Shown in pieces: positions 16,500 to 26,198 of a stretch of 64,000 nt of DNA (position 1 is its first letter; each line of letters begins with the position of its first letter). This DNA comes from Lewinellaceae bacterium (GTDB taxonomy: Bacteria; Bacteroidota; Bacteroidia; Chitinophagales; Saprospiraceae): positions 1-64,000 of the forward strand of contig JACJYK010000003.1 of the NCBI GenBank assembly GCA_020636135.1, given 5' to 3'. The notes under the pieces are model-generated. The model was given only the letters and a program-made list of their open reading frames with translations, was not told the DNA's origin and did no database searches. The position numbers were made by a program, and so were the translations under genes.

Positions 16500-17081
16500 G
16501 TGTCCGACCAAGAACTAAACGAATTTCTTCATCATCTGAACTCGATTCATCCGCTGTCTTCAGACAGTCGCCGCGCGCTGATGGAGCTGGTGGCTTTTAT
16601 TCCTGCCGAAAAACAGGAAATCCTCCAACCGATCGGTAAGACCTGCCGGACGATTTATTTTGTTCATCACGGAGCTGCAAGGATCTTCTATTATAAGGAA
16701 GAAAAAGATGTCACGGAATATTTTGCATTTGACCGGGACATCATTATCCGGGCTGAGAGCCTCTTTACCGGTAAGCCAAGCAATAAGGGCATACAAGCGA
16801 TCGAGCCCACCACGTTTGTTGCCCTGGCAGCCGATCCGCTTTTTGGACTTTTTGACCTGCACCGGGATATCGAGCGCCTGTTTTACAAACTGGTTGAGAA
16901 ATCCTATTGCGACACCCTGCAGCGTTTGGAGCATTTGCAATTCCGTACTGCCGAAGAGCGTTACCGGGTATTGATGAGTCAGGCGCCCAGGATCATCCAA
17001 AAAATACCTTTAAAATACATTGCTTCCTACCTGGGCATCACACAGGTCAGTCTGAGCCGGATTCGTGCTCAATTGGGTTAA
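16500..17081 (+). CDS. Crp/Fnr family transcriptional regulator
   Basis: A 193-residue regulator with an N-terminal cyclic-nucleotide-binding-type beta roll (about residues 20-115, with HHGAARIFYYKEEKDVTEYF) and a compact C-terminal helix-turn-helix (KIPLKYIASYLGITQVSLSRIRAQ). No Fnr-type Cys cluster is present, so it is not an iron-sulfur oxygen sensor; the ligand is unknown. The start is GTG at 16500. It lies between two MFS transporters on the same strand and could regulate either. Confidence 0.9.
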   Translation: MSDQELNEFLHHLNSIHPLSSDSRRALMELVAFIPAEKQEILQPIGKTCRTIYFVHHGAARIFYYKEEKDVTEYFAFDRDIIIRAESLFTGKPSNKGIQAIEPTTFVALAADPLFGLFDLHRDIERLFYKLVEKSYCDTLQRLEHLQFRTAEERYRVLMSQAPRIIQKIPLKYIASYLGITQVSLSRIRAQLG

Positions 17082-17173
17082 TTTATCCGATTTAGAATTC
17101 AGTCCGGGCTTCCGGATTTTATTTATCAAATGTTAAAGGAAAACCTGTAGATCCTTCCGTGCTTTGTCCCGGT

Positions 17174-18370
17174 ATGGCAGTCAAACTTGGTCTTCGGGAA
17201 AACTGGAAACAATTCACCATTCTGGTCGTCATCAATGCTTTGGTGGGTGGTATGGTGGGACTGGAGCGGTCTATTCTCCCCGGGATTGCAGAGCAAGACT
17301 TTGACCTGACAGCCAAATCCGCTATCCTGTCTTTCATCGTTGTATTTGGTATCAGCAAGGCCATCACCAATTACTATGCGGGCATTCTGGCATCCCGGTT
17401 CGGCCGGAAAAAACTGTTGGTTGCCGGATGGATGGCGGGCATTCCTGTCCCATTAATCCTGATGTTCGCCACCGGTTGGAATGGTATCATTGCTGCCAAT
17501 GTGTTGCTGGGCATTAACCAGGGACTCACCTGGTCCAGTACGGTCGTCATGAAAATCGATCTGGTGGGGCCAAAGGAAAGGGGGCTTGCGATGGGCATCA
17601 ACGAATCGGCAGGCTATCTGGCGGTGGGAGCAACCGCTTTTTTGACGGGATGGATCGCTTCCGAATACGGGTTGCGTCCCTATCCATTTTACCTGGGATT
17701 ATTCTTTGTCATTGCCGGCATGCTTGGCAGCTTGCTTCTGGTAAGGGATACCACGCCTCATGTAGAACTGGAAAATGAAAGTACGACCATTCCTGCGCTG
17801 AGAAATGTTTTTTTAGACACCAGCTGGCGGCAGCCTACGCTCGGTGCCATTACCCAGGCCGGCCTGGTGAACAATCTGAACGACGGTATGATCTGGGGAT
17901 TATTGCCTTTACTATTGAAGCACAAGGGGTTCTCGCTGACCCAAATTGGTAGCATTGTGGCAATCTATCCAGTCGTGTGGGGACTATTACAGCTGGGCAC
18001 CGGAAAGCTGGCAGACGTCTGGAATAAGAAAGATATGCTGATCGGCGGCATGCTCTTACAAGGTATGGCTATAATCTCCATGGTTTGGGCCTTTTCATTC
18101 AATGCATTCATTGTCCTGAGCATTTTACTGGGCCTGGGGACTGCATTGGTTTACCCCACTTTTCTGGCTGCCATTACACAGAACACAACTCCGCAGCAGC
18201 GGGCCGGCAGCATCGGTGTTTTCCGGTTGTGGAGAGATCTGGGGTATGCCCTGGGTGCATTGCTGACTGGCGCGATAGCAGACCGGTTCGGGATGGTTGA
18301 AGCTATTGGATGGACCGGAACAATCACCCTGTTATCAGCTGTCATCATCCTGGTCAGAATGAAATCCTAG
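17174..18370 (+). CDS. MFS transporter
   Basis: A 398-residue inner-membrane transporter with about twelve hydrophobic segments. It has a GRKKLLVAGW motif A after helix 2, NQGLTWSSTVVMKIDLVGPKERG in helix 4 and the loop after it, and a second-half motif A-like GKLADVWNKKDML. The closest recognisable group is the sugar- or drug-type MFS proteins with ligand unknown. The ATG at 17174 is preferred over a GTG five codons upstream. It follows the Crp/Fnr gene by 92 bp. Confidence 0.88.
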   Translation: MAVKLGLRENWKQFTILVVINALVGGMVGLERSILPGIAEQDFDLTAKSAILSFIVVFGISKAITNYYAGILASRFGRKKLLVAGWMAGIPVPLILMFATGWNGIIAANVLLGINQGLTWSSTVVMKIDLVGPKERGLAMGINESAGYLAVGATAFLTGWIASEYGLRPYPFYLGLFFVIAGMLGSLLLVRDTTPHVELENESTTIPALRNVFLDTSWRQPTLGAITQAGLVNNLNDGMIWGLLPLLLKHKGFSLTQIGSIVAIYPVVWGLLQLGTGKLADVWNKKDMLIGGMLLQGMAIISMVWAFSFNAFIVLSILLGLGTALVYPTFLAAITQNTTPQQRAGSIGVFRLWRDLGYALGALLTGAIADRFGMVEAIGWTGTITLLSAVIILVRMKS

Positions 18371-18421
18371 TCGGGTATGGGAGGATAGGCTTATCTTAAT
18401 TGCAAATCGTTCTGCATTAAG

Positions 18422-19819
18422 ATGACAAAGCGTGGGACTTATACTTCAGTAATAGCAAATGTTCCGGTCTGCCTCATTATTTTTCTACTGTTAATCAGCA
18501 TTCCACTGGCAGCCCAGTTTCCATTGCGCCTGAGTCCCAATCATCGTTACCTGGTCGATTCCGGTCAGCAACCTTTTTTAATCAAGGAATTTTCCGCCTG
18601 GGGATTAATACAAGCGCTTTCCGAAGCGGATGAATCTGCCTTTCTGGACAGCATAAAACTGCGTGGTTTTAATACCGTACTGGTTAGTGTGATCAGCAAT
18701 GCAACCAGTCAAATGGGCGGTAACCCTCCCTACTGGCAGGGTATATCCCCGTTTCAGATTGAATGCGATTTCTCAACACCCAATGAAACTTATTTTCAGC
18801 ACGTGGATCGCTTTCTGGCCATGACCCGGGAGAAAGGATTTTTAGTGTTGCTCGTGCCCTGTTACCTCGGCTATTTCACCGACGGAAGCCAGGGATGGTG
18901 GGATGAGGTTCGCAGCGCCAACAACTCACCGGATAAAATGCGCACCTATGGTGAATTCCTGGGCCGCCGTTACCGGGAGTCATCGAACATCGTCTGGGTA
19001 GCCGGCGGGGATAACGATGCAAAAGATCAGGATGAGCCCTATATGCAAGCCCTCATTTCAGGCATCCGGTCTGCAGATGATCAACATCTATGGACCGGTC
19101 ATTTTGACAATACCTCAGGAACATTCTGGTCTACCGACAACCCCAGATACCGGTCTATTATGGAGCTCGATGGACTCTATGTCTGGAAAGAAATCTCACT
19201 GGGAGATCGGGGTCCGCACTACCGGGCTGAACTTGAACAATACGGAAAAGGAAAAATGATCTTTCAGCTGGATATGAGCTATGAGCATGATGTACCTCAC
19301 TATGCCGATAATGAGGATCCGCGATGGATGCGTCGTAAAATGTACGATGGGTTGCTGAGTGGATGCGCCGGCACATCCTTTTCCTCCGGCACATTAGACA
19401 ATCAATGCTATTGGTTTAAAAACTGGAAACCGCTGATGAACACCCCCGGCATGGAGTTGGCCAACAATTGTTTTAAACTGTTTGATGCTCTTCCCTGGCA
19501 AAATCTTATTCCTGACACCAGCGATCAGGTCCTTCTTAATGGTAGAGGGACATTTGGCCAGCTGGATTTCGCCTGTTCTGCTAAGACCATAGATGGCTCA
19601 TATTACGTTGTCTACATCCCTTCCGGGCGTACCATGTATTTCAATCTGAGCGCTATATCCGGAAAAACCTTTCGTATGCATTGGTACAATCCCCGTACCG
19701 GCGTTTTTATGTTTATCGGTCGTGTGGGGAAGGACCCTCATTTCGGAGTGGTAACACCGGATACGGACGATTGGCTGCTTGTGTTTGATGCAAATCCAGA
19801 CTGGCAAATACCCGATTAG
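18422..19819 (+). CDS. Apiosidase-like (DUF4038) glycoside hydrolase
   Basis: A 465-residue exported enzyme. A signal peptide (VCLIIFLLLISIPLAAQ) is followed by a TIM-barrel of the DUF4038 group (about residues 45-370) with the strand FLIKEFSAWGLIQ, the RGFNTVLVSV strand and the NIVWVAGGDND loop whose acidic residues are candidates for catalysis. The end (about residues 380-465) looks like the small beta domain that usually follows in this group (MHWYNPRTG). Characterised relatives release apiose or act on pectin side chains, hence the call; the true substrate is not known. No SusC/SusD pair is near. Confidence 0.82.
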   Translation: MTKRGTYTSVIANVPVCLIIFLLLISIPLAAQFPLRLSPNHRYLVDSGQQPFLIKEFSAWGLIQALSEADESAFLDSIKLRGFNTVLVSVISNATSQMGGNPPYWQGISPFQIECDFSTPNETYFQHVDRFLAMTREKGFLVLLVPCYLGYFTDGSQGWWDEVRSANNSPDKMRTYGEFLGRRYRESSNIVWVAGGDNDAKDQDEPYMQALISGIRSADDQHLWTGHFDNTSGTFWSTDNPRYRSIMELDGLYVWKEISLGDRGPHYRAELEQYGKGKMIFQLDMSYEHDVPHYADNEDPRWMRRKMYDGLLSGCAGTSFSSGTLDNQCYWFKNWKPLMNTPGMELANNCFKLFDALPWQNLIPDTSDQVLLNGRGTFGQLDFACSAKTIDGSYYVVYIPSGRTMYFNLSAISGKTFRMHWYNPRTGVFMFIGRVGKDPHFGVVTPDTDDWLLVFDANPDWQIPD

Positions 19820-19873
19820 CCTGGATACCCCCGGAATTACTTATTTTCCGAACCCAATTAAAATCTTGTATAC

Positions 19874-20347
19874 ATGATTATACGACCAGCTCAAATGGAT
19901 GACCTGGACACATTGCTTACTTTCGAACAAGGAGTAATTACCGCCGAAAGGCCTTATGACCCGACGTTGAAGGAGGACCCGATTACCTATTATGACATTC
20001 ATGATCTGATCCATTCACCATTGGCTGAGATACTGGTGGCTGAAATCGATAACCAATTGGTGGGTTGCGGGTATGCCAAAATCAAGGAAGCAAAACCAAA
20101 CCGTAAACACCGGCAGTTTGCATACCTCGGGTTTATGTACGTGATACCGCACTACCGGGGAAAGGGTATCAACCAGGCGATCCTCACCGGACTGATCCAA
20201 TGGACCAGGCTACAAGGCTTGCATGAATTGAGGCTGGAAGTTTATGTCGGAAATGGATCAGCACTGAAAGCTTATACAAAGGCCGGATTTATGCCTTTGG
20301 TCCAGGAAATGCGCCTGGATTTATCCACCGTAGATGATTCTATGTGA
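19874..20347 (+). CDS. GNAT family N-acetyltransferase
   Basis: A 157-residue acetyl-CoA-dependent acetyltransferase. The N-terminus IIRPAQMDDLDTL is typical, the central strands read LVGCGYAKI and LGFMYVIPHYRGKGINQAIL, with the acetyl-CoA pyrophosphate loop in YRGKGI, and the last helix-strand reads ALKAYTKAGF. The acceptor is unknown. The gene lies between two exported carbohydrate enzymes and has no visible functional link to them. Confidence 0.88.
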   Translation: MIIRPAQMDDLDTLLTFEQGVITAERPYDPTLKEDPITYYDIHDLIHSPLAEILVAEIDNQLVGCGYAKIKEAKPNRKHRQFAYLGFMYVIPHYRGKGINQAILTGLIQWTRLQGLHELRLEVYVGNGSALKAYTKAGFMPLVQEMRLDLSTVDDSM

Positions 20348-20396
20348 GACGGCCATCTCCTTTATGTGTATTTTTATTCCTAAATCCGGATCATAT

Positions 20397-21989
20397 ATGT
20401 GGTTAAAGTTCTCAAGTCTGATCGCCTGTTTGGCCATTTTGTTTGCATGCAATACACCAGAAAAGCAACTACCGGTGAATGCAGTACCCGTCGATTCGTT
20501 ATATCACGAGCCATATCGCCCACAATTTCACTTTTCACCTCCCCATAACTGGATGAACGACCCCAATGGTCTGGTTTATTTCGACGGTGAATACCACTTG
20601 TTTTATCAACACTTTCCGGATAGTAATGTATGGGGTCCCATGCACTGGGGTCATGCGGTGAGCACCGACCTGGTCCACTGGGAGAATCTCCCCATTGCTA
20701 TTTATCCCGACTCGGCAGGATACATCTTTTCCGGCAGTGCCGTGGTGGATTTAAAAAATACCAGCGGCTTTGGTGAAGGCACGCAACCTCCCATGGTTGC
20801 CATGTATACCATTCACGATCCCATGAAGGACCGTGCTGGCCTTAATGATCGTGAATCGCAAGGCATCGCTTACAGTAACGACAAGGGCCGCACCTGGACC
20901 AAATATCCCGGAAATCCGGTCATCCCAAACCCTGGCGAGGAGCGCGACTTCCGCGACCCAAAAGTCTTCTGGGATGGAGGTTCGGGTCAATGGATCGTGG
21001 TGCTGGCCGTAAAAGATCATGTGGCCTTCTGGGGATCTCCGGACCTGAAGTCCTGGAGGCACCTCAGCGACTGGGGCACTCAATACGGAGGTCACGGCGG
21101 CGTATGGGAATGCCCGGACCTATTCCCTCTGACCGACACAGCGACCGGTGAGACCAAATGGATACTGATCGTGAACATCAATCCTGGGGCGCCAAATGGC
21201 GGTTCCGGCACCCAATATTTCACTGGTACTTTCAATGGAAAGGAGTTTACAATGGATGATAATCTGAAGGATCAGGTATCTGGCGGTCAGGGCATCTGGC
21301 TGGATTATGGCATGGATGACTATGCCGGCGTCACGTGGTCCAATGCGCCGCTGGCCCCAGATCGGCGATTGTGGATCGGATGGATGAGCAACTGGGAATA
21401 CGCAACGGTCGTACCTACCACCGACTGGCGCAGCGCCTGTACTCTCCCCCGTGAATTGTCTCTGATCCAAACAAGTCATGGATACCGTCTGGCGAGCCAT
21501 CCGGTTCAGGCTCTGGAACAATTACGTCAGGAGTCAAGGACTATCAGTCCTGCCAGGATCGACAGCACTCTTGATCTGGGGGAGATACCATCTATTTTTG
21601 AATTGGAGCTCGACTTTCAGCTTCCGGAGTCCGACGATTTTTCCATAGGTCTTGTGCTGGAAAACGAAGCAAAGGAGTCGTATCGCATCGGTTATGACAG
21701 CCGGTCGAATCAATTTTACAGCGACCGGACGGCGGCAGGGGATCACAGCTTCTCGGATCGCTTCGCAGCAGGTAACCACACGGCACCCCGGATAAGTGAT
21801 AACCGGCATCTGCACCTGCACTTGTATTTTGATGTTGCTTCTGCCGAACTTTTTGTCGATGATGGTTCGACGGTCATGACGGAGATCTATTTCCCCAGCA
21901 CTCCCTTCAGCCGGTTAAAACTTCAGGCTAGCGGCAATCCAGTTGAAATGACCGGGGCAACCATTTATCCATTGCATTCGATCTGGTAA
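20397..21989 (+). CDS. GH32 fructan hydrolase (levanase/invertase type) lipoprotein
   Basis: A 530-residue lipoprotein that should cleave beta-fructosides such as levan, inulin or sucrose at the cell surface or in the periplasm. The signal ends in a lipobox (AILFAC, Cys18). All three GH32 acidic motifs are present: NWMNDPNG with nucleophile Asp55, FRDPKVFW with the stabilising Asp, and WECPDLFP with the acid/base Glu. A C-terminal beta-sandwich (about residues 390-530) completes the usual two-domain build. The ATG at 20397 gives a clean lipoprotein signal, in contrast to a longer upstream start that overlaps the GNAT gene. No fructan transporter or fructokinase is in the window. Confidence 0.93.
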   Translation: MWLKFSSLIACLAILFACNTPEKQLPVNAVPVDSLYHEPYRPQFHFSPPHNWMNDPNGLVYFDGEYHLFYQHFPDSNVWGPMHWGHAVSTDLVHWENLPIAIYPDSAGYIFSGSAVVDLKNTSGFGEGTQPPMVAMYTIHDPMKDRAGLNDRESQGIAYSNDKGRTWTKYPGNPVIPNPGEERDFRDPKVFWDGGSGQWIVVLAVKDHVAFWGSPDLKSWRHLSDWGTQYGGHGGVWECPDLFPLTDTATGETKWILIVNINPGAPNGGSGTQYFTGTFNGKEFTMDDNLKDQVSGGQGIWLDYGMDDYAGVTWSNAPLAPDRRLWIGWMSNWEYATVVPTTDWRSACTLPRELSLIQTSHGYRLASHPVQALEQLRQESRTISPARIDSTLDLGEIPSIFELELDFQLPESDDFSIGLVLENEAKESYRIGYDSRSNQFYSDRTAAGDHSFSDRFAAGNHTAPRISDNRHLHLHLYFDVASAELFVDDGSTVMTEIYFPSTPFSRLKLQASGNPVEMTGATIYPLHSIW

Positions 21990-22002
21990 TCCGGACAGGT
22001 AA

Positions 22003-23070
22003 TTATTCCATATCCAGGATCTCCGCTGCTTTCAAGGTCACTTTGATACGCACATCCGATGAATTGGATCGCCGGTAGGCGGCTTTGGTTTTATAGGCCA
22101 ATACCGTCTCGATCGCCGGATAAACAGTGATATTCTGACCCATCGCTCCTTTGGCAGAGTAGGCACCTTCGTAACGGGGATCACTTACTGCCTGCCACAA
22201 CCACCACATGTAACCATAGCCATAATTTACTCCGCTGTCCCGGAAAACCGGCACATTGCGATTTAACTCGGTATAGGTGGTACGCTCTTTCAGCATTTCA
22301 TCCACCCAGGCTGCGCTGACCACCTGCTGGTCCTTCCACTTCCCCTTATTCAGCATGAGCAGGCCGAGACGCGCCATATCCCGGGTAGAGAACCACATGG
22401 GATAGGCCAGATAGCGGGAGATGGTCGTATCCCCTTCCTTGTGCTGCAGCGCACGATCCCAATCCTGCATTCCCAGTGGATCGGCTAATTTCACCTCCAC
22501 CTCATCGTATATGTTCTTGCCGGTCTCCTGTTCGAAGATGTAGCCGGCTACATTGAAGTCCCAGTTGCTGTAAAGCCAATAGGATCCCGGCTTGACCGAC
22601 CCCCGTTCGGGAGCATATTCCTGCATACCACCGGGATAGCCTTCCTTGTGGTAGACACCGGACCGGGCCGAGATGATGTCCCGCACGGTCGCTGTTTTTT
22701 CGATGGGAAGGAGTCCTCCCACATCGTCCAGGCCTAAATCAGCAATCGTTTTATCCAACTTTATGGTGCCATTTTCGACGTACTCTCCGTACAGCATGGA
22801 GAGTACACTCTTGCGGCAGGATGCGATGTAGCTGACTTCCGAGACATCTCCGAATTCGAAGACGACTTTGCCTTTATGAACGATCATCAACCCGGTTATT
22901 TTGGTACTGTCCACCAGATAGCGGTAGAATGCCTGTGTCTTAGCGTTATGCCAGGGTTTTGCCTCCTCATCGGACGCGTCATGCCATACCCGGTCTGGAA
23001 AATCCTGGGCCGGAAGAATGGTGGTCCAGAGGAAAGCCAGCAAAAAGAAAAGGTTTTTAGAAGTCCTCAT
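22003..23070 (-). CDS. Exported serine hydrolase, beta-lactamase class C fold
   Basis: A 355-residue exported protein with a signal peptide (FFLLAFLWTTILPAQ). The penicillin-binding-type motifs are present: SCRK (S-x-x-K, active Ser) in YIASCRKSVLSM, YSN in WLYSNWDF, and SAKGAMGQN in the position of the third KTG/HTG motif. Family members act as D-aminopeptidases, carboxypeptidases or esterases, and rarely as true beta-lactamases. It is the third gene of a minus-strand row with an M20 peptidase (26 bp upstream) and a D-aminoacylase-like amidohydrolase, which points to peptide or amide turnover outside the cytoplasm. Confidence 0.88.
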   Translation of the reverse strand: MRTSKNLFFLLAFLWTTILPAQDFPDRVWHDASDEEAKPWHNAKTQAFYRYLVDSTKITGLMIVHKGKVVFEFGDVSEVSYIASCRKSVLSMLYGEYVENGTIKLDKTIADLGLDDVGGLLPIEKTATVRDIISARSGVYHKEGYPGGMQEYAPERGSVKPGSYWLYSNWDFNVAGYIFEQETGKNIYDEVEVKLADPLGMQDWDRALQHKEGDTTISRYLAYPMWFSTRDMARLGLLMLNKGKWKDQQVVSAAWVDEMLKERTTYTELNRNVPVFRDSGVNYGYGYMWWLWQAVSDPRYEGAYSAKGAMGQNITVYPAIETVLAYKTKAAYRRSNSSDVRIKVTLKAAEILDME

Positions 23071-23096
23071 TCAAGTTTGATTTTTAGTAGTTCATC

Positions 23097-24389
23097 TTAC
23101 ATCCCGGCCTGTGCCAGGGTTATTAACAGCGCCAGCTGTATGGCTTTTGCTCCGTCTTCGTTCAGGTACCACTCATGGAGTGCATGTGCGCCTCCTCCTA
23201 TTCCACCTCTGCCGATACATACCGAAGGGATTCCAAGCGACACCGGTATATTGATGTTGGTGGACCCCCTTCCCAGGACCGGTACTTCTCCAAAGGAGGC
23301 GGTGGCTGCCATGGTACGCTGGATCAGGGGCAATGTAGCTGGTAGCTCTCCGGAAGGCCGGTTCCCGATCGGTTCCAGTTCGTATTCAACTTTGTCTTTG
23401 ACTCCACTGGCATTGTATTCGTCTATGGCTTGCTGAACAGACGTTTTGAGGATCTGCTCTATTTCTGCCAGGTTTTCAGGGTCTAACGCACGCATATCCA
23501 CTTCCATCCAGGATTCAAAAGGAATCGAATTCACCGATGTACCTCCTCCGATGCGGCCCACATTAAAACTTGTTTTGGAAATGTCGCCCGATGTGAAAGC
23601 CCACGCTGCCGTGGAAAACTGATCGATGACTTTACCCAGGGCGTGGTGCGGGTTGGCCAAGCCAAATGCACCCCAGGAATGCCCCCCAGGTCCACGGATG
23701 ATCACTTTATAGCGTTTGGATCCCAAGCCGGCATTGCTGATGCGTCCTATTTCACCACCATCAATGGCAATCCAGGCATCAATCTTCAATCCGGACTCGT
23801 TAAAAATGTATTTCATTCCACGTAAGTCCCCAAGTCCTTCTTCTCCCACTGAGCCGACAAAAAGCAAATCTTTCTGGGTTCGTATGCCTGTCTCCTGCAT
23901 GACGTTCAATATCCGGATGACCATCGCCAGCCCACGGGTGTCATCGCCGATACCGGGCGCTTTAAGGGTATCCCCGGAATAGCGAACCTTTACATCCGTA
24001 CCTTCCGGAAACACCACATCCAGATGGGCATCCAGGCCCACGTACCCCGGCTCGCCGGAGGTACCTCGCCGCAAGCCGAAGACATTGCCTTCCGGGTCGG
24101 TCCAGACACTGTCAGCCCCTGCCTGTCGTAGCATTTCTGCAAATGCCCGGCCTTTAGGTCCTTCCCCGAAGGGCGGTGCCAGGATTTCAGTCAGGAGGAT
24201 CATATCCTTTATGGTTTCGGCATCTTCTTTTTCGATGAACTCAAAGGCCTGCTTTACCTGCCCGTTAGATTTCAACGCACCAATTTCTTGGATGTATTCC
24301 GGTACAATGACCGGTTCCTGAGACAAACCTCTGCATGGCAAATAAGCGGAGAGAGACATCAGGATGATGAGCGTTCGCAACATATGCAT
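23097..24389 (-). CDS. Exported M20 family metallopeptidase (di-/tripeptidase-like)
   Basis: A 430-residue zinc peptidase with an N-terminal signal (LRTLIILMSLSAYLPCRGLS). Metal ligands can be placed in GLDAHLDVVFP (His and Asp), GIGDDTRGLA (Asp), GSVGEEGLG (the Glu pair with the catalytic base) and near the C-terminus in GGAHALHEW. The dimerisation domain sits at about residues 230-350 (GGHSWGAFG). The overall pattern is close to peptidase T/PepV-like enzymes that remove N-terminal amino acids from short peptides. Export is unusual for cytosolic tripeptidases and fits its place among exported hydrolases. Confidence 0.88.
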   Translation of the reverse strand: MHMLRTLIILMSLSAYLPCRGLSQEPVIVPEYIQEIGALKSNGQVKQAFEFIEKEDAETIKDMILLTEILAPPFGEGPKGRAFAEMLRQAGADSVWTDPEGNVFGLRRGTSGEPGYVGLDAHLDVVFPEGTDVKVRYSGDTLKAPGIGDDTRGLAMVIRILNVMQETGIRTQKDLLFVGSVGEEGLGDLRGMKYIFNESGLKIDAWIAIDGGEIGRISNAGLGSKRYKVIIRGPGGHSWGAFGLANPHHALGKVIDQFSTAAWAFTSGDISKTSFNVGRIGGGTSVNSIPFESWMEVDMRALDPENLAEIEQILKTSVQQAIDEYNASGVKDKVEYELEPIGNRPSGELPATLPLIQRTMAATASFGEVPVLGRGSTNINIPVSLGIPSVCIGRGGIGGGAHALHEWYLNEDGAKAIQLALLITLAQAGM

Positions 24390-24459
24390 TTTGCTATTTG
24401 ATTCAATAATGAACTTAATCGGTGTTAAAAAGCTGGCAAGGTAGGTCTTTACCAGGAAC

Positions 24460-26031
24460 TTACCTTTTCCGGAGTACTAATCCCGGGCGGGTGTCCATAT
24501 ACTGGCCATCATCTACCGCCAGCACTCCATTGATGATCACATAGGAGATACCCTCCGGGTACTGATGAGGCTCCTCAAAGGTGGCTTTATCGATGATGGT
24601 TTCAGGATCAAAGATGACAACATCGGCACGCATGCCTTCCCGTAGCCTACCCCGGTCGGCCAACCCGATGGTTTCCGCGGATTGTTGAGTCATTTTATGG
24701 ATGGCCTGGGTCAGTGTCAGGGTTTTTTCTTCGCGCACATAATGTCCCAGGACCCTCGGAAATGTACCGTACCAGCGCGGATGCGGATGCCCCATGCCAG
24801 GCTTGACCAGACGCCCGTCCGAACCGATCATCGTCTGCGGATGCTGCATGATGCGTTTGACATCCTCTTCCACCATGACATGGTAGACGCAGGAAGCGCC
24901 TCCGTTGAGCTGAGCCTGGATGACCAGCTCAGCGCCGTTCTCGATAGTCGTATCCATTCCTTTCTGGATACACCAGTATTTGAGTGTTTTGCCTTCCAGG
25001 TCGGGCTGCCAGTCCACTTTGGCAAACTGGATCCGGTCCAGGTCTCCACCACCGCGGTCATTCAGGATATTAAAAACGATCTCTTTTTTTATACTATCCC
25101 TGGTAACGGGATCCGCTACCCGCTCCTTAAATGCCGATTGACCTCCGGCCATAGCCCAGCTCGGGATCAATACCGAAATGCCGGTATAACTAGCCGTATA
25201 TGGATATTGGTCCATCTTAATATCAAGTCCCAATGCCCGTGCGGAGTCCACCAGCGCCAGTGTCTCCACACTTTTGCCCCACATAGGCTTGCCGATCACT
25301 TTATGGTGGGTCAGGATCACCGGAATATCGGCTTCGGCGGAAATTTGAATGGCTTCCCGCACGGCCGGGAGCAGGCCCAGGCCTTCTTCACGCAAATGGG
25401 AGGTATAGATGCCGCCGTATTTCGAAGCAACTTTTGACAACTCAATGACTTCATCCACTTTTGAAAATGTACCGGGTAAATATTTCAGGCCGGTAGAAAT
25501 GCCATAGGCGCCATCGAGCATACCCTGTTCGATCTCGGCTTTCATAGAATCCAGTTCGGATGCCGTGGGAGCGCGGTTATCCAGTCCCATCACATTCCGG
25601 CGCACGGTGTTGTGGCCGATCAGATAGGCTACATTCATGCCCACACCTTTGGATTGCAGGCTGTCCATAAATGCTTTCAGGGGCCAGGGTGAACTGCCAT
25701 CCGGACCTCCCAGTGCCGTGGTGACACCCTGACGGACCATACTTTCACAGTCATTCAGCTCCATGATGGGTTCCAGGTGGGCATGCATATCAATGAATCC
25801 GGGTGTTACGGCCAGACCTTGTGCATCAATGATCCGGTCGGCAGTAGCCTTCTGCAGATCTCCTATAGCTACGATCATGGAGTCCCGGATGCCAATATCC
25901 TGCATGACCGGTTCTCCTCCGGATCCATCGTATACCGTGCCATGGAGGATCAGCACATCAAAATGTGCAGGTTTCCCACAAGCCAGTACCCACAAGGCCA
26001 ATACCCCAAATAATAAGTTGCGTTGATTCAT
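24460..26031 (-). CDS. N-acyl-D-amino-acid deacylase-like amidohydrolase lipoprotein
   Basis: A 523-residue metal-dependent amidohydrolase. The N-terminus is a lipoprotein signal with lipobox VLACG. The metal motif is GFIDMHAHLEP, later metal/catalytic positions lie in TSHLREEG and ILTHHKVIG, and the late Asp is in MIGSDGRLV. The tail (TIGLADRGRLREGMRADVVIFDP) is typical of D-aminoacylases and related dihydroorotase-like enzymes. The reaction would be release of a free D-amino acid from an N-acylated one. It leads a minus-strand row with the M20 peptidase and the serine hydrolase; the 167 bp upstream contain no gene. Confidence 0.88.
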   Translation of the reverse strand: MNQRNLLFGVLALWVLACGKPAHFDVLILHGTVYDGSGGEPVMQDIGIRDSMIVAIGDLQKATADRIIDAQGLAVTPGFIDMHAHLEPIMELNDCESMVRQGVTTALGGPDGSSPWPLKAFMDSLQSKGVGMNVAYLIGHNTVRRNVMGLDNRAPTASELDSMKAEIEQGMLDGAYGISTGLKYLPGTFSKVDEVIELSKVASKYGGIYTSHLREEGLGLLPAVREAIQISAEADIPVILTHHKVIGKPMWGKSVETLALVDSARALGLDIKMDQYPYTASYTGISVLIPSWAMAGGQSAFKERVADPVTRDSIKKEIVFNILNDRGGGDLDRIQFAKVDWQPDLEGKTLKYWCIQKGMDTTIENGAELVIQAQLNGGASCVYHVMVEEDVKRIMQHPQTMIGSDGRLVKPGMGHPHPRWYGTFPRVLGHYVREEKTLTLTQAIHKMTQQSAETIGLADRGRLREGMRADVVIFDPETIIDKATFEEPHQYPEGISYVIINGVLAVDDGQYMDTRPGLVLRKR

Positions 26032-26198
26032 ATCGACAATTTGGCTTAAATTACAATTTGCGACCCAATGGATGAAAATAAATGACCCGGGTTATCGTCT
26101 ATTTCCCGGGATATTTGCTTGAACACTGGTAAATCCAGCCCATCAGAATGTCGCAACACCCCCTTCTCAGAATCCGAAATTAAGTGCAAATTTGAAAT

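Noticed and set aside
24682..25437. 251-codon plus-strand frame in the amidohydrolase region
   Set aside because: It is antisense to a clear metal-dependent amidohydrolase and shows no domain of its own.
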